A DNA stretch of 64,000 nt from CBDCPI01 sp965220245. Its GTDB lineage: Bacteria > Chloroflexota > Dehalococcoidia > Lucifugimonadales > UBA3495. The stretch covers positions 1 through 64,000 of the forward strand of contig CBDCPI010000001.1 of NCBI GenBank assembly GCA_965220245.1, written 5' to 3'. Made by a program: the position numbers and the translations under genes. The notes under the pieces were generated by a model. It worked only from the letters and a program-made list of their open reading frames with translations. It did not search any database and was not told where the DNA came from. Position 1 is the stretch's first letter. Every line of letters starts with the position of its first letter. Positions 17,248 through 27,148 of the stretch are shown here, piece after piece.

Positions 17248-19070
17248 ATGGCCCGGCGGGAACCGTTGAACGAACAACAGAGACGACTGCTGAAGATAGC
17301 CGCCAGGATGCCCCTGGTCAGTGTGGCCAACCTGGTGCCGGTCCTGGGTCTGGACGAAGACAAGGTAAGAAGGATGCTGGGCGCCCTGCGAAGGGGAGGC
17401 TGGATCACCTCGGTGGTGCGGGGCATGACCGAAAGACGGCAGCACCGCTGGTTCCTGACCCGCCGGGCCGTGGACGTGCTCTACGTCACCGACCACCAGC
17501 ACCCCAGCCCCAGGGAGGAGACCCGGGCCGCCGGTCTCGCCGAGTTCCACCCGGAGGGGGAGTTGCCGCCTGAGTTCCGGGAGCGTTTCGCCCTGGACCA
17601 CGACCATCCCGCCCACCTGGAGGGTCAGGGCGACTCCCCCTTCGGCGGCGGCGACACGGCTGACCAGACCGGCGGCGGCGTTGACCACGAGCACCTGCCG
17701 TGGACCGCCACCTCCCGTGGCGTGGAGACCTCACTGCGCCGCCTGGCCATGCTGGAACCGGTCTACCGCCTGGCACCGGACCTGATACGCAGCGACAGGG
17801 TCAACCGGCCCGCCGCCGATGCGGCGGCCTCCAGGGAGGTCAGGATGACCGACTTCCGGTTGTTGCGCCGCGGCGGCTTCTACCACGCCGTGGCAAGGTA
17901 CGGACTTGATCTATGGACTCCCTTCACCTACACCGGTTTCCACGCCACCGAGCGGGCACTGCGGCGCAAGGAGCAGCACCGCTTCTGGGGCATTGACTGC
18001 TACTCCCACGAGGAGGACAGGTATCTCCGAATCGGCAACCGCCTGTTCTACGAAGACCCGGACCAGGCGGTGGAGCCCTCGGCCCAGGTCGTGGTGGCCC
18101 AGGACGCCTGGGCCAGGGAACTGGCCCAAACCACCCTGTCCAGCTCCACGCCCACGCTGTTCTGCACCCCGGACGGGCAGTGCACCCCCGCCGTGGAACT
18201 GAGGTCCTCCCGGGACCTGGTGTCCGACCCCTCGGGCCACCCCAGCGTCGGCAGGCCGGAATCCGCCGCACTGTGGCTGAGAGAAAACCCCGACATGGAG
18301 GCCATCGACGGCAGGACCGCCCACCGGCTGTTCCTGACCATCTGCCAGTTTCCCGCCATGCGGGCCTCCTGGCTGCGGAAGGTCGTGGGCGGCTCCTCCG
18401 GTGAGGCTACCCGCCACCTGGGGCGGTTCGTCCAGACCGGGCTGGTGGCGGTGTTTGATGGGAGGCACTACCTGTCGGAGCTGGGAATGAAGCGGACGGC
18501 CAACATGAGCCGGGTGCTGCCCTCGGTGATCCGCAGCCGCCACGGGGCCTACCTGGACCACTGGTACCGGGAGCACGAGCAGCACCACAACGACGGGGTG
18601 AACCGGCCGGTGGTGCGGTTCGCCAGGGAGGGAGTGGAGGCCGTGGCCGGTTGGCGGGGCGAGATCAATGTGCCAGGCCTGACCCAGGTGCGGCCCGACC
18701 TGCTGGTGCAGGTCAGCGAGGGCGCCCTGGGATCGGGGGTCCACTGCATCGAGTTCGAGCGAACTGCGGTGTCTCCCCAGGAGGTGGCACAAGCTGGAGG
18801 CCCTACCGCCGGATGGCGGCGGGCCGTGCCCTGCCCCTCCTGATGGTGTGCGAGACGGCCCGGGGACGGCGGAACTTCCGGGCCGCCGCAGGAACCCTGC
18901 CGATGCTGACCACCACCCTGGAGCGGGCGCTGGCCGGACCGGTGACCGGCGCGGTTACGGTGTGGAGCAGGGAGGGGTTCCGGCGGTGCTGCACTGCCGG
19001 TGACATTGGGAAAGGAGAAGGCCCTGGAGAAGTGTTGTTTGCTGGACTTTCCGCATTTCAAGCGGTGTAA
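17248..19070 (+). pseudogene. Replication-relaxation-family protein, frameshifted and IS-truncated
   Basis: ATG at 17248 has a good ribosome site (acaggaggcgcagcg). N-terminal winged helix (EQQRRLLKIAARMPLVSVAN ... VRRMLGALRRGGWI); C-terminal part VRPDLLVQV ... HCIEFERTAVSPQEVA then, after a frame change near 18790, YRRMAAGRALPLLMVCETAR, the nuclease-like end domain of the plasmid 'replication-relaxation' family. The last codons run into DNA of an IS: the adjacent transposase ends at 19058 on the other strand, overlapping this frame. Suggests that a plasmid-type replicon or ICE was once here. Confidence 0.65.
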
Positions 19071-19094
19071 GCGAGGGAATCTACAAGTCGGTAG

Positions 19095-20177
19095 GGCTTT
19101 GTTGCATGAATATTGGCAGCACATGAAATGTCCCAACACCCTTTGAATCGAGCTATGCTACTCGATAGCTATCCGGCATTCCCAAGTGGGTCATCCGATT
19201 CAAAGCGGCACACTTTACCTTGGCTTCCACCTTCTGCTGCGGTAACTTCCTGGCCTGAAGATAGGAACCAAAGATGGTCTTGAACCGAAACATGGCAGTC
19301 TCGGCCAGGGAACGCCGATGATAGCCCGACTCTTGTTTCCACCGCTTACGTCCTACCTTCCGAATCCTTCTCAGGTTCTCGTCCCGCACCAGGGGCGGGG
19401 TGGCACAGTTCCCATGCTGCCAGATACGGGCATCCTTTCGAGGTGGAATTGCTACCCGCCTGACACCTCTGACAGCGCAGCCCTCATATACCTTCCTTTT
19501 GTCGTAGGCCCCATCGCCACCCACCTGCTCCACTGACTCGGTGCTCTGGTCCAGAAGTTCGGGCACCGCTCCCGCATCGTCCAGGCTGGCCTCGCTCAGT
19601 ACCACGGCCTGGATCTCCTGGGTTTCACTGTCCACGCTTAGATGGAGCTTCCTCCAGGTGCGCCGTTTGGTATAGCCATGCTGACGCACCTTCCATTCTC
19701 CCTCCCCAAAGACTTTCAACCCGGTGCTGTCCAGTACCAGGTGCAAGGGCCCAGCAGCTTTCCTGAGCAAGGAAACCCCCAGGCGCTTGGCGCGCTTGCA
19801 GAGGGTGGTATAGTCCGGCACCGGCAAATCCCACTCCAGCAAGTGAAACACGGACCGGAGAAACCCTTCGGCAGCCCTCAGGGTCAAGTGGAAGACGCTG
19901 CGCACCATCAACAGACACTGGATTGCTCCATCGGAATACTGAAACTGCCCACCGCGCTTTCGGGGGCCGTCGGGCTTCCAGGCCCCAATATCCTCTTCGC
20001 TGGTCCATAGGGTTATTGAACCCCGCTGGACCAGGCTTTCGTTGTAGTCATGCCAGTTACGTATCCGATACTGGGATTTCCTGGTGGTGGTGCGTTTCTT
20101 GGGACGAGCTTTGGAGGCTTGCGGTGTTCGCTTCATGCCTCCAGCTTAACACTACCTCCCATTCATTCAACAAAGCC
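19095..20177 (-). mobile_element. IS5-family (IS903 group) insertion sequence, copy A
   Basis: 1,083 bp. Ends are GGCTTTGTTGCATGAAT and, on the other side, the inverted GGCTTTGTTGAATGAAT. A perfect 9-bp target duplication AGTCGGTAG flanks it (19086-19094, 20178-20186), as expected for the IS903 group. It is inserted in the 3' part of the transposase gene of another element (19058-21370). The second copy, at 24934-26016, has the same length in the opposite orientation. Confidence 0.92.
19153..20136 (-). CDS. IS903-group transposase, copy A
   Basis: Intact 327-residue DDE transposase. Acidic triad candidates: LVLDSTGLKVFG (D), GGDGAYDKR (D) and RRSLAETAMFRFK (E), the IS5-family order. Basic N-terminus (KRTPQASKARPKKRTTTRKS). 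The protein is identical to copy B, so the element has moved recently and is probably active. Confidence 0.92.
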   Translation of the reverse strand: MKRTPQASKARPKKRTTTRKSQYRIRNWHDYNESLVQRGSITLWTSEEDIGAWKPDGPRKRGGQFQYSDGAIQCLLMVRSVFHLTLRAAEGFLRSVFHLLEWDLPVPDYTTLCKRAKRLGVSLLRKAAGPLHLVLDSTGLKVFGEGEWKVRQHGYTKRRTWRKLHLSVDSETQEIQAVVLSEASLDDAGAVPELLDQSTESVEQVGGDGAYDKRKVYEGCAVRGVRRVAIPPRKDARIWQHGNCATPPLVRDENLRRIRKVGRKRWKQESGYHRRSLAETAMFRFKTIFGSYLQARKLPQQKVEAKVKCAALNRMTHLGMPDSYRVA

Positions 20178-21520
20178 AGTCGGTAGTACAGAGCTACGGG
20201 GAGTTCCTGAATATCGGGGTCGGCTGCGGACGGTGAAAAACCCTCCGATGCCAGCCATAGGTGGCGTCGGACCAGAGCGATGGCGTCCACGAAGGTCGGT
20301 GACGGCTTGTCGTACCAAGCCGCCCTGCGCTGGGTCATGGGGCGTCCTTTTTGCAACGCGTGAGCGGCCAGGGTGGTCCAGGAGAAGAGCCCCAGCAGGA
20401 CGGGCGTGGTGCGGGCGATAGCACGGTCGGACCACTGGCGCTCCACGCCCAGGTGGGTCCGCACCTCCTGGAAAGTGACTTCCAGTTGCCAGCGCAGGAC
20501 AAACCATTCCAGGATCTGCGCCGGGTCCGCCGCCGGGCCGGTACAGAACCGGGCCTGGGGGGCGAAGGCGCCCTGGGGGTCTCGGATCAACACCCAGCGA
20601 ATGAAGACCGGGGACTTGCCCGAGCGGTACCAGACCGCCGTCTGGGAGGTGAGTTCCACCGTGCGGGTGGTTCCGTCGTACCAGGCCACCGCGACGCTGG
20701 CCCAAGTTACCTGGGGCTGGTCAAGGAGGGCTTTCAGCGGCGGACGCCGTGCGCCTTTCAGCGGCGGGCGGCCGTTCTATCCCGGCTGACGGGCTGGCGC
20801 TGGCGCATAGAGGGCGGCGTCCAGACGCAAACGGGCGATCAGGGTAACGGGTTCACGGAGGGATTGACAGCAGTGGAGCAGGTCCAGCACGGCATAACCG
20901 TTGTCGCCCACCAGCACCAGGGACCGGTGGGGCAGCCAGCGGCGCAGTTGCATGATCATCTGTCTGGCCCAGCCGGTGAGCTTTTTATGCCGGCGTCCTT
21001 GTTGCCGGTAGTACCGCGCCGATGGCGCCAGCACCGTGAGCACCGGCAAAGCCCAATAGCGTCCGGCCCAGGGTGCCTGGCCCAGCCACATCAGGGAAAT
21101 CCAGCGCAGGCCGCTGGCCTTGACCAGTTGATGGCGACTGGAGCGCACCGCGTCCCGGTAGATGCCCCGAGCCTTGATCTTGGGACCGCGACGCCGTTCC
21201 AGGGTCTCGTCGATGCCGAAGATCAATGGGCCGTCGCCGCGGTCCAAGTGCTGGAGCAGCAGCGCCAGCAGGACGCGGGCCGCCTGGCGGGGCGACCACA
21301 CCGCCCGGTTGAGCACCTCAGCCAAGGTGAGATGCGCATAGATTCGTATGCGGGGTAATGCAGATTCCACTTTGGCCTTAGTTTAGATGGCGAAGGATAG
21401 AGAGAGCTGATGGCCTGACGTGAAAGGGCGTGCCGCAGCAGCCAGCTAGCTAGGTCTCGCTGTGCGAGAAGCGAAAGGTCTGGAAAGCGTTCATCCATCA
21501 TCTTGATCCATCGCGAAGTT

Positions 21521-22027
21521 CTATGAATGCTCTCGAACTAGCCGCTCCAGTTCCTTGTCCAACAACTGCTGCGTGATGCTGAAAGTTTCTCCCCACTCGA
21601 TTGTTTTGTTGGTGAAGAGTTCGTCCAAAGTGTGAAAAGAATCTGTGAGCTCTTGGAGTTCCTTGATCATTGAGGTCCGTCCAGATTCGAATAGAAATTC
21701 GATCGACCGCTCCCAGAAGTACTGGTGCGCCAGCCAGTTCCTTTTGCGGAGCGCTTTCTGCAATCGCTCTTCCTCGCCTCCACTTAGCTCTGCGAGAGTT
21801 CCGACCTCGTTCACCAGTTGGCCAAGAGTTCTCGAGAACAGACCTTCAAGGATGTTGTCAAATGCCGTTATCGAGACTCTGGTCGGATCAGGCACGTACT
21901 TCGTCGCCAATATGATAGCAAGCTGCCGCTCTAAGCATTGCGCATGAAACATCGTAAGCCCGAACCAGGCGTACACTTCCCTTATCTGCTCTGATTTAGG
22001 GTCGATGTGCCATCTATTCATTATCAT
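21521..22027 (-). CDS. HEPN-like hypothetical protein
   Basis: 168 residues, lower GC than the neighbours. Helical: EIREVYAWFGLTMFHAQCLE at the N-terminus and LRKRNWLAHQYFWERSIEFL in the middle. RNWLAH fits the R-x4-6-H signature of HEPN ribonucleases, a fold often found in toxins and defence genes. The motif match and helical content support it, but I cannot name the family. No partner antitoxin is visible next to it; the neighbour is a large serine recombinase. Recent transfer is likely. Confidence 0.5.
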   Translation of the reverse strand: MIMNRWHIDPKSEQIREVYAWFGLTMFHAQCLERQLAIILATKYVPDPTRVSITAFDNILEGLFSRTLGQLVNEVGTLAELSGGEEERLQKALRKRNWLAHQYFWERSIEFLFESGRTSMIKELQELTDSFHTLDELFTNKTIEWGETFSITQQLLDKELERLVREHS

Positions 22028-22524
22028 CTCTGGACTCTTAACTTGACTCGCATCTACCTTGTACTCCCCTGCGTGGATTGGAGCGACCCCGCAAACGGTT
22101 AGATTCCCTGTCCGAGGTTTGGAGCGTCACTAGATACCTGCCGACAACTCCTCGCTCTGCTATGATAGCTCCGGCGGCGCTTATCCTCATTGTGTCGCGG
22201 CATAAACGAGGCCAATAGTGAGGCCGTTTTCCCCTTAGGCGGTTCTTCGCCACAGGCAGTCGTACCGGGCTAAGGCTGGACTGTACAGCGAAATGCCAAT
22301 ACCACGCGACCACCTGAAGACACCATAGCACATACTTGGCAAAGGACTCTAACAACCTCACATCGATCTTTGCCAAGCCGCGCCAGCAACCGGGCGCCAA
22401 GACAGAAGCGCCGAGGCTGGTAGTGCCGAGACAGTCGAACCCGCCCTTTGAACTGGCGGCGTGCCAAAGCCCGCGCTGGAATGGGGCCTGAACCTGATTA
22501 CAGGTTACAGGTCCAGAACGAATC
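22028..22524. other. Spacer between HEPN-like gene and recombinase
   Basis: About 500 bases with no credible gene. Because it lies directly behind a large serine recombinase, an attachment half-site could be here, but I could not identify a matching core. Confidence 0.3.
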
Positions 22525-24147
22525 TCAAGGTGAAGGTTCTTTAGACGCAAATGCGACGGAATCGGGCTCAGGGGAATCGGGTTCGGAGGAATCGTCGTCG
22601 ACGGGTATGGCCAACGTGATGTCCACGTTGTTGTCCCGGTCGATGACGACCTGTTCCACCACCATCTGGAGAATCTCCTTGCGCTGCTCATCGTTCAACT
22701 CGTCCAGGCCCTGGCCGACCTCCCTCGCCCACGTGAGGATAGTCTCCATCAGCCGCCGCTTCTCGACTCCGCCAGCCTCCCGAGCCCGGTAATCGTCCAG
22801 CTTTGCCTTGGCGCTCTCCAGCCGCTCGGTGATGAATCTGCGCTGAAGGTCAAGCTGGGCCTCGGTGATCTTCCCCGATACGAACAGCCTGATGGCGCGG
22901 TCCTCTTCCATCTGGATACTCCGCAGGTCCCGCTCGGCCTGGGCCATCTCCTCCTCCAAGCCGCCGCCCTCCTGGGCATCGAGGATGTCGATACCGGCGA
23001 CGGTCAGGTCGGGGTTCTGGATCACCCGCTTCACCTCGCTCCAGATCGGCTCTTCCAACCGTTCGGCCCGGATATGGGGACGCTCCCGGCAGCCCAGACG
23101 CATGCTCTGCATCCCGTTGCACATGTAGTAGCGGCGGGGGGTGGCCAACTCGTATTGGTATTTCTTGCCGTTGCGAACGCTGGTGTTTGTCCAGGCGGCC
23201 CTGGCATGGAAGTTGTGGCCGCACTCACCGCATTTCAGCAGGTGCTGCAACTGGTAGAGCACCTTGGTGTTCCTCTTGGCCTTCCGGCTCCGCTGCTTCT
23301 TCAGCGCCTGCGCCCGTTCCCAGGTCTCATCGTCGATGATTTGCGGGATCGGTATCTCAATCCAGGTGTCTTCCGGCTGGTCGTAGATCTTCATGCCGTC
23401 CTCGGTGGAGACGTGCCGGTACTTGCCGTAGAGCCAGGTGCCGGTGTAGGCGGCGTTCCCCAGGATGTGGTGCACCCGCGACTGGAGCCACAGCGTCTTG
23501 CCGCTCTGGGTGGGGATTCCCTCGTCGGTCAGCCGCACGTCAATGGAGTAGGACCCCATCCCCTCGTGGACGTACATCCGGAAGATGCGCCGGACGGCCT
23601 CCGCCTGCTCCTCGATCACCTCGGCCCTGCCGTCGTCTCCGATGCGGTATCCGTAGGGGAGTTTGCCGGTGGGCACCCGTCCCTGCTTGGCCGTCCCCCG
23701 CTTGCCCAGGGTGGAGCGCTCCCGGAAGTTGTCCAACTCGATCTTGCCGATGGCCGCCATGAGTCCAAAGGTCTTCATATCGATGGCGTCCATGACGGCT
23801 TCCAGCCGGATCTGGTGGGCTTCGACGACCTCCATGAGGGCGGCGGCGGGATACATCCCCCGGCTGAGGCGGTCGGACTTCCAGCAGACGATGGTGTCGA
23901 AGCGTTCCTTCCTGGCGTCGGCCAGCATCCGCTGGAACTCGGGGCGCTTCTTGGACCAGCCCCGGCCCACCTCCTGGTAGCGTGCGGTGATGGTCAGCCC
24001 CTTGCCTTCGCAGTAGGCTTCCATCTCGCCGGTCTGCTCGGAGATGGAGGTCTTGTCCTCCCCGTCCTGGCTCTTGTCGGAGACCCGGGCGTAGATGGCG
24101 GCGCGGTTGCCGCCGGACTTCTGACGTTGCACTTTCGTTCCTGGCAT
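22525..24147 (-). CDS. Large serine recombinase
   Basis: 540 residues, intact. N-terminal resolvase domain with the catalytic Ser in AAIYARVSDKSQ and the Arg-rich CWKSDRLSRG; recombinase domain (PYGYRIGDDGRAEVIEEQAE, VHHILGNAAYTGTWLYG); zinc ribbon (LKCGECGHNFHAR ... YYMCNGM ... GCRERP); then a long coiled coil (GGLEEEMAQAERDLRSIQME) and an acidic tail. This is the integrase type used by phages and integrative elements, so it probably integrated part of this region. ATG at 24147 has the ribosome site ggaggcgacc. Confidence 0.92.
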   Translation of the reverse strand: MPGTKVQRQKSGGNRAAIYARVSDKSQDGEDKTSISEQTGEMEAYCEGKGLTITARYQEVGRGWSKKRPEFQRMLADARKERFDTIVCWKSDRLSRGMYPAAALMEVVEAHQIRLEAVMDAIDMKTFGLMAAIGKIELDNFRERSTLGKRGTAKQGRVPTGKLPYGYRIGDDGRAEVIEEQAEAVRRIFRMYVHEGMGSYSIDVRLTDEGIPTQSGKTLWLQSRVHHILGNAAYTGTWLYGKYRHVSTEDGMKIYDQPEDTWIEIPIPQIIDDETWERAQALKKQRSRKAKRNTKVLYQLQHLLKCGECGHNFHARAAWTNTSVRNGKKYQYELATPRRYYMCNGMQSMRLGCRERPHIRAERLEEPIWSEVKRVIQNPDLTVAGIDILDAQEGGGLEEEMAQAERDLRSIQMEEDRAIRLFVSGKITEAQLDLQRRFITERLESAKAKLDDYRAREAGGVEKRRLMETILTWAREVGQGLDELNDEQRKEILQMVVEQVVIDRDNNVDITLAIPVDDDSSEPDSPEPDSVAFASKEPSP

Positions 24148-24181
24148 GGTCGCCTCCTATCGGTTCAACCGGCTGAAAATA

Positions 24182-24215
24182 AAAGAGACCCGCCTCCTGC
24201 CGGGAGCGGGTCTGC
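24182..24215 (-). terminator. Rho-independent terminator-like hairpin upstream of the recombinase
   Basis: Read on the minus strand: AGACCCGCTCCC, loop, GGAGGCGGGTCT followed by CTTTTATTTT. It lies about 35 bases upstream of the recombinase start and would stop transcripts entering from the right, or act as an attenuator in the recombinase leader. Confidence 0.55.
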
Positions 24216-24933
24216 GAGTAGTACAATGCTACTGCATCACCTGTTTCCGCAGGTGGCGCCACGGCCCGGGGTGCTGCCAACACCGCCGGGCTAACTTCCG
24301 CTCCCATGATACCGCGATTGGCGGGGCAGCGTCAAAGCGCGTCTCCGCGGAGAAAATTGCGAAGCTCCCGAACCCTCATCATCCCTTACGAATAAGGGCA
24401 ACACAGTTGCTGAAAACGTTTTAAGCCTCAAGACCCAACCCATGCCCGCTGTTCTAGTTTCGGGTAAAGTTAATGCGGCATTTAGACCAACAGGAGTTCC
24501 ACGTCTCGGCGAACCGCTCCATTACCAGTAGTCCGCAATATTTGTAATGATGAGTTGCTCGTTACAAGCCTTTTCCCTGAATCTACCAGGCTATAGAGAC
24601 CATCCCGGAGCGACTTGGTACTCCACCCATCAATACAGTAATGTTGGCCCACTAGGGGACTTTAGGCTTTCCCTTGGTCTTCGAAGCGATTGGCAAATCC
24701 TTATCGAGCGGATACCCACAAAGTCCCCGATCTCCGAATCGCCTCACCCACTGGACGAATTCGTGGACAGTTTCTTCAGGAAATTTGCACTTGTGACCCT
24801 GAGTGGTGCAAAGAACGGTGACTCCGCCAAATTCAGGCGGAATTGGAGGCCCGTCGCCACCCCAATAGATGAAGTCGTCGCTAACGAGAACTTGATCAGT
24901 GTTTGTATCGCGGCAAATTTCATAGTCACAATG

Positions 24934-26016
24934 GGCTTTGTTGAATGAATGGGAGGTAGTGTTAAGCTGGAGGCATGAAGCGAACACCGCAAGCCTCCAA
25001 AGCTCGTCCCAAGAAACGCACCACCACCAGGAAATCCCAGTATCGGATACGTAACTGGCATGACTACAACGAAAGCCTGGTCCAGCGGGGTTCAATAACC
25101 CTATGGACCAGCGAAGAGGATATTGGGGCCTGGAAGCCCGACGGCCCCCGAAAGCGCGGTGGGCAGTTTCAGTATTCCGATGGAGCAATCCAGTGTCTGT
25201 TGATGGTGCGCAGCGTCTTCCACTTGACCCTGAGGGCTGCCGAAGGGTTTCTCCGGTCCGTGTTTCACTTGCTGGAGTGGGATTTGCCGGTGCCGGACTA
25301 TACCACCCTCTGCAAGCGCGCCAAGCGCCTGGGGGTTTCCTTGCTCAGGAAAGCTGCTGGGCCCTTGCACCTGGTACTGGACAGCACCGGGTTGAAAGTC
25401 TTTGGGGAGGGAGAATGGAAGGTGCGTCAGCATGGCTATACCAAACGGCGCACCTGGAGGAAGCTCCATCTAAGCGTGGACAGTGAAACCCAGGAGATCC
25501 AGGCCGTGGTACTGAGCGAGGCCAGCCTGGACGATGCGGGAGCGGTGCCCGAACTTCTGGACCAGAGCACCGAGTCAGTGGAGCAGGTGGGTGGCGATGG
25601 GGCCTACGACAAAAGGAAGGTATATGAGGGCTGCGCTGTCAGAGGTGTCAGGCGGGTAGCAATTCCACCTCGAAAGGATGCCCGTATCTGGCAGCATGGG
25701 AACTGTGCCACCCCGCCCCTGGTGCGGGACGAGAACCTGAGAAGGATTCGGAAGGTAGGACGTAAGCGGTGGAAACAAGAGTCGGGCTATCATCGGCGTT
25801 CCCTGGCCGAGACTGCCATGTTTCGGTTCAAGACCATCTTTGGTTCCTATCTTCAGGCCAGGAAGTTACCGCAGCAGAAGGTGGAAGCCAAGGTAAAGTG
25901 TGCCGCTTTGAATCGGATGACCCACTTGGGAATGCCGGATAGCTATCGAGTAGCATAGCTCGATTCAAAGGGTGTTGGGACATTTCATGTGCTGCCAATA
26001 TTCATGCAACAAAGCC
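24934..26016 (+). mobile_element. IS5-family (IS903 group) insertion sequence, copy B
   Basis: 1,083 bp, inverted relative to copy A. Target duplication GTCACAATG at 24925-24933 and 26017-26025. Its flanks differ from those of copy A, so the two are independent insertions, not the arms of one composite transposon. Confidence 0.92.
24975..25958 (+). CDS. IS903-group transposase, copy B
   Basis: 327 residues, identical in sequence to copy A, with the same D-D-E residues (LVLDSTG, GGDGAYD, SLAETAM). It starts at the ATG 42 bases inside the left end. No frameshift, unlike most genes around it, so this part of the assembly is reliable or the copies were collapsed. Confidence 0.92.
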   Translation: MKRTPQASKARPKKRTTTRKSQYRIRNWHDYNESLVQRGSITLWTSEEDIGAWKPDGPRKRGGQFQYSDGAIQCLLMVRSVFHLTLRAAEGFLRSVFHLLEWDLPVPDYTTLCKRAKRLGVSLLRKAAGPLHLVLDSTGLKVFGEGEWKVRQHGYTKRRTWRKLHLSVDSETQEIQAVVLSEASLDDAGAVPELLDQSTESVEQVGGDGAYDKRKVYEGCAVRGVRRVAIPPRKDARIWQHGNCATPPLVRDENLRRIRKVGRKRWKQESGYHRRSLAETAMFRFKTIFGSYLQARKLPQQKVEAKVKCAALNRMTHLGMPDSYRVA

Positions 26017-26367
26017 GTCACAATGGTAAGAATACTCTGCCTGGGCCCATCCATTAGTGATAGGGTCCCACCAGTATATGTTGTCGCCGCAGGCGCTCTT
26101 CCAACATCCTTCTTGTCCAGGCTTCTTTGCCCGAAAACGGGGGTCGCTCCAGTATTCGTCGAACGACATTGTTTCGGTTACTCTCATGGCATAAACGATA
26201 TAGCCATTCCTGTTCCTGGACTTCGACCCGGTGCCAATTACCCAATCACCGACGTTGGCAGTCTTTCGTATCATTGGTTTGCATGTCGCCAACGTGCAAA
26301 AACCATGAAACGGATTAGGGGCAAAACCGGTATCGTGCGTGAGGATGTATGAATACAGGCGCGTCAT

Positions 26368-26692
26368 TCCTGCTGATTCTCCTTGGATTCCGATTGAATT
26401 TAGTCAATTGTAACAGGCACCACTGGTCCGAAATATGTGAAGTCTTGGATTCCCGAGTTGGTGGCTATCAATGGGAGAGTCTATTATCATTATTACAGCG
26501 GCCTATTCGAGAATTTTACCCCTCAATGCAAAGCAGATGAACTACTAAACTGATACCAAGGTGAAATGTGCATATGGCGGAGGCCCAGTGGCCGTCACGG
26601 ACCGTCTTTGATGTACGGGTGGATGAGCTTCACCGGGGCGCCCTGGCCTATCTTCATCACCCCACAAATGTAGATTCCACCTTGGCTTTGGT
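26368..26692. other. Spacer with the end of an old DDE_5-type element
   Basis: Most of this stretch has no gene. At 26671-26698, overlapping the DUF1643 stop, is TAGATTCCACCTTGGC...GTTTAGAT, nearly the same as the right end of the element at 21361-21388. So a further, otherwise lost copy once ended here and supplies the TAA stop of the DUF1643 gene. Confidence 0.5.
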
Positions 26693-27148
26693 TTAGATTC
26701 CTGACTCCGCCAATAGCATAGGCTTTGTTGTTTTGGGCAGCCTGCCCGGATGTCGTGGTTGCTTGTTTTTCGTCAGGAACGACCTGTCAGGCGCGTTGAG
26801 GGCGTGGACTTCTGGCCCCAGGATGGGCATCACTTGGTCAATGCGCCCAGGTAAAATGCGGATGCCATGTTCTCCCCAGGCGGCTATCACTATATCGGCT
26901 CGTTTCACCATGTCCCTCAGTCGCTCGTCATTGAACGGGCCTACGGGGGCGGGATGGCTCTTCAGGTCATTCGGGTCGGTGGCGCGATATGCGAAGAGAT
27001 TACCCACCTCCAGGCTTCCGTATCCCCATGATTTACTGGAGCGAATGCAACATGTGATGGTGGAGTCGTCCTTGACCGCATCTGCCGTCGAGGGATTCAG
27101 CATCACCCATAGGGCCGTAGGGAGTTGTTCATCCCAACAACGCATTAG

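Larger units (their letters stand above)
19058..21370 (-). pseudogene. DDE_5-type transposase, split by IS903 copy A and carrying a stop
   Basis: Read on the minus strand: IDETLERRRGPKIKARGIYR, WALPVLTVLAPS, LVLVGDNGYAVLDLL, LIARLRLDAALY, then TAG at 20778-20780 where CAG (Gln) is expected, then in the same frame VELTSQTAVWYRSG, IRWVLIRDPQG, WQLEVTFQEVRTHLGVE. IS903 copy A interrupts the end; joining 20178 to 19094 gives LPVALYYRLVDSLAYTA and stop. The right end of the element, near 21361-21388 (GATTCCACTTTGGCC...GTTTAGAT), is found again with four changes at 26671-26698. Confidence 0.75.
24652..26367 (-). pseudogene. Nmad2-domain gene split by IS903 copy B
   Basis: The 5' part (26367 to 26017) reads MTRLYSYILTHDTGFAPNPF, GFCTLATCKPMIRKTANVGD, WVIGTGSKSRNRNGYIVYAM, FDEYWSDPRF, GDNIYWWDP; the 3' part (24933 to 24652) reads DYEICRDTNTDQVLVSDDFI, YWGGDGPPIPPEFG. 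Removing 24934-26016 and one 9-bp repeat joins them as AEYSYHC-DYEICRD in frame. I recognise this as the nucleotide-modification-associated domain 2 (Nmad2) family, which the literature links to DNA base modification; its biochemistry is not established. Lower GC than the surroundings. Confidence 0.7.

Noticed and set aside
23074..24294. 406-aa plus-strand frame opposite the serine recombinase
   Set aside because: Antisense shadow; the minus strand carries a complete recombinase with catalytic Ser and zinc ribbon.
19086..26025. Composite transposon: two identical IS903 copies in inverted orientation around HEPN, recombinase and Nmad2 sequence
   Set aside because: Each copy has its own different 9-bp target duplication (AGTCGGTAG and GTCACAATG) and each sits inside a different gene that can be rebuilt, so they are two independent insertions.
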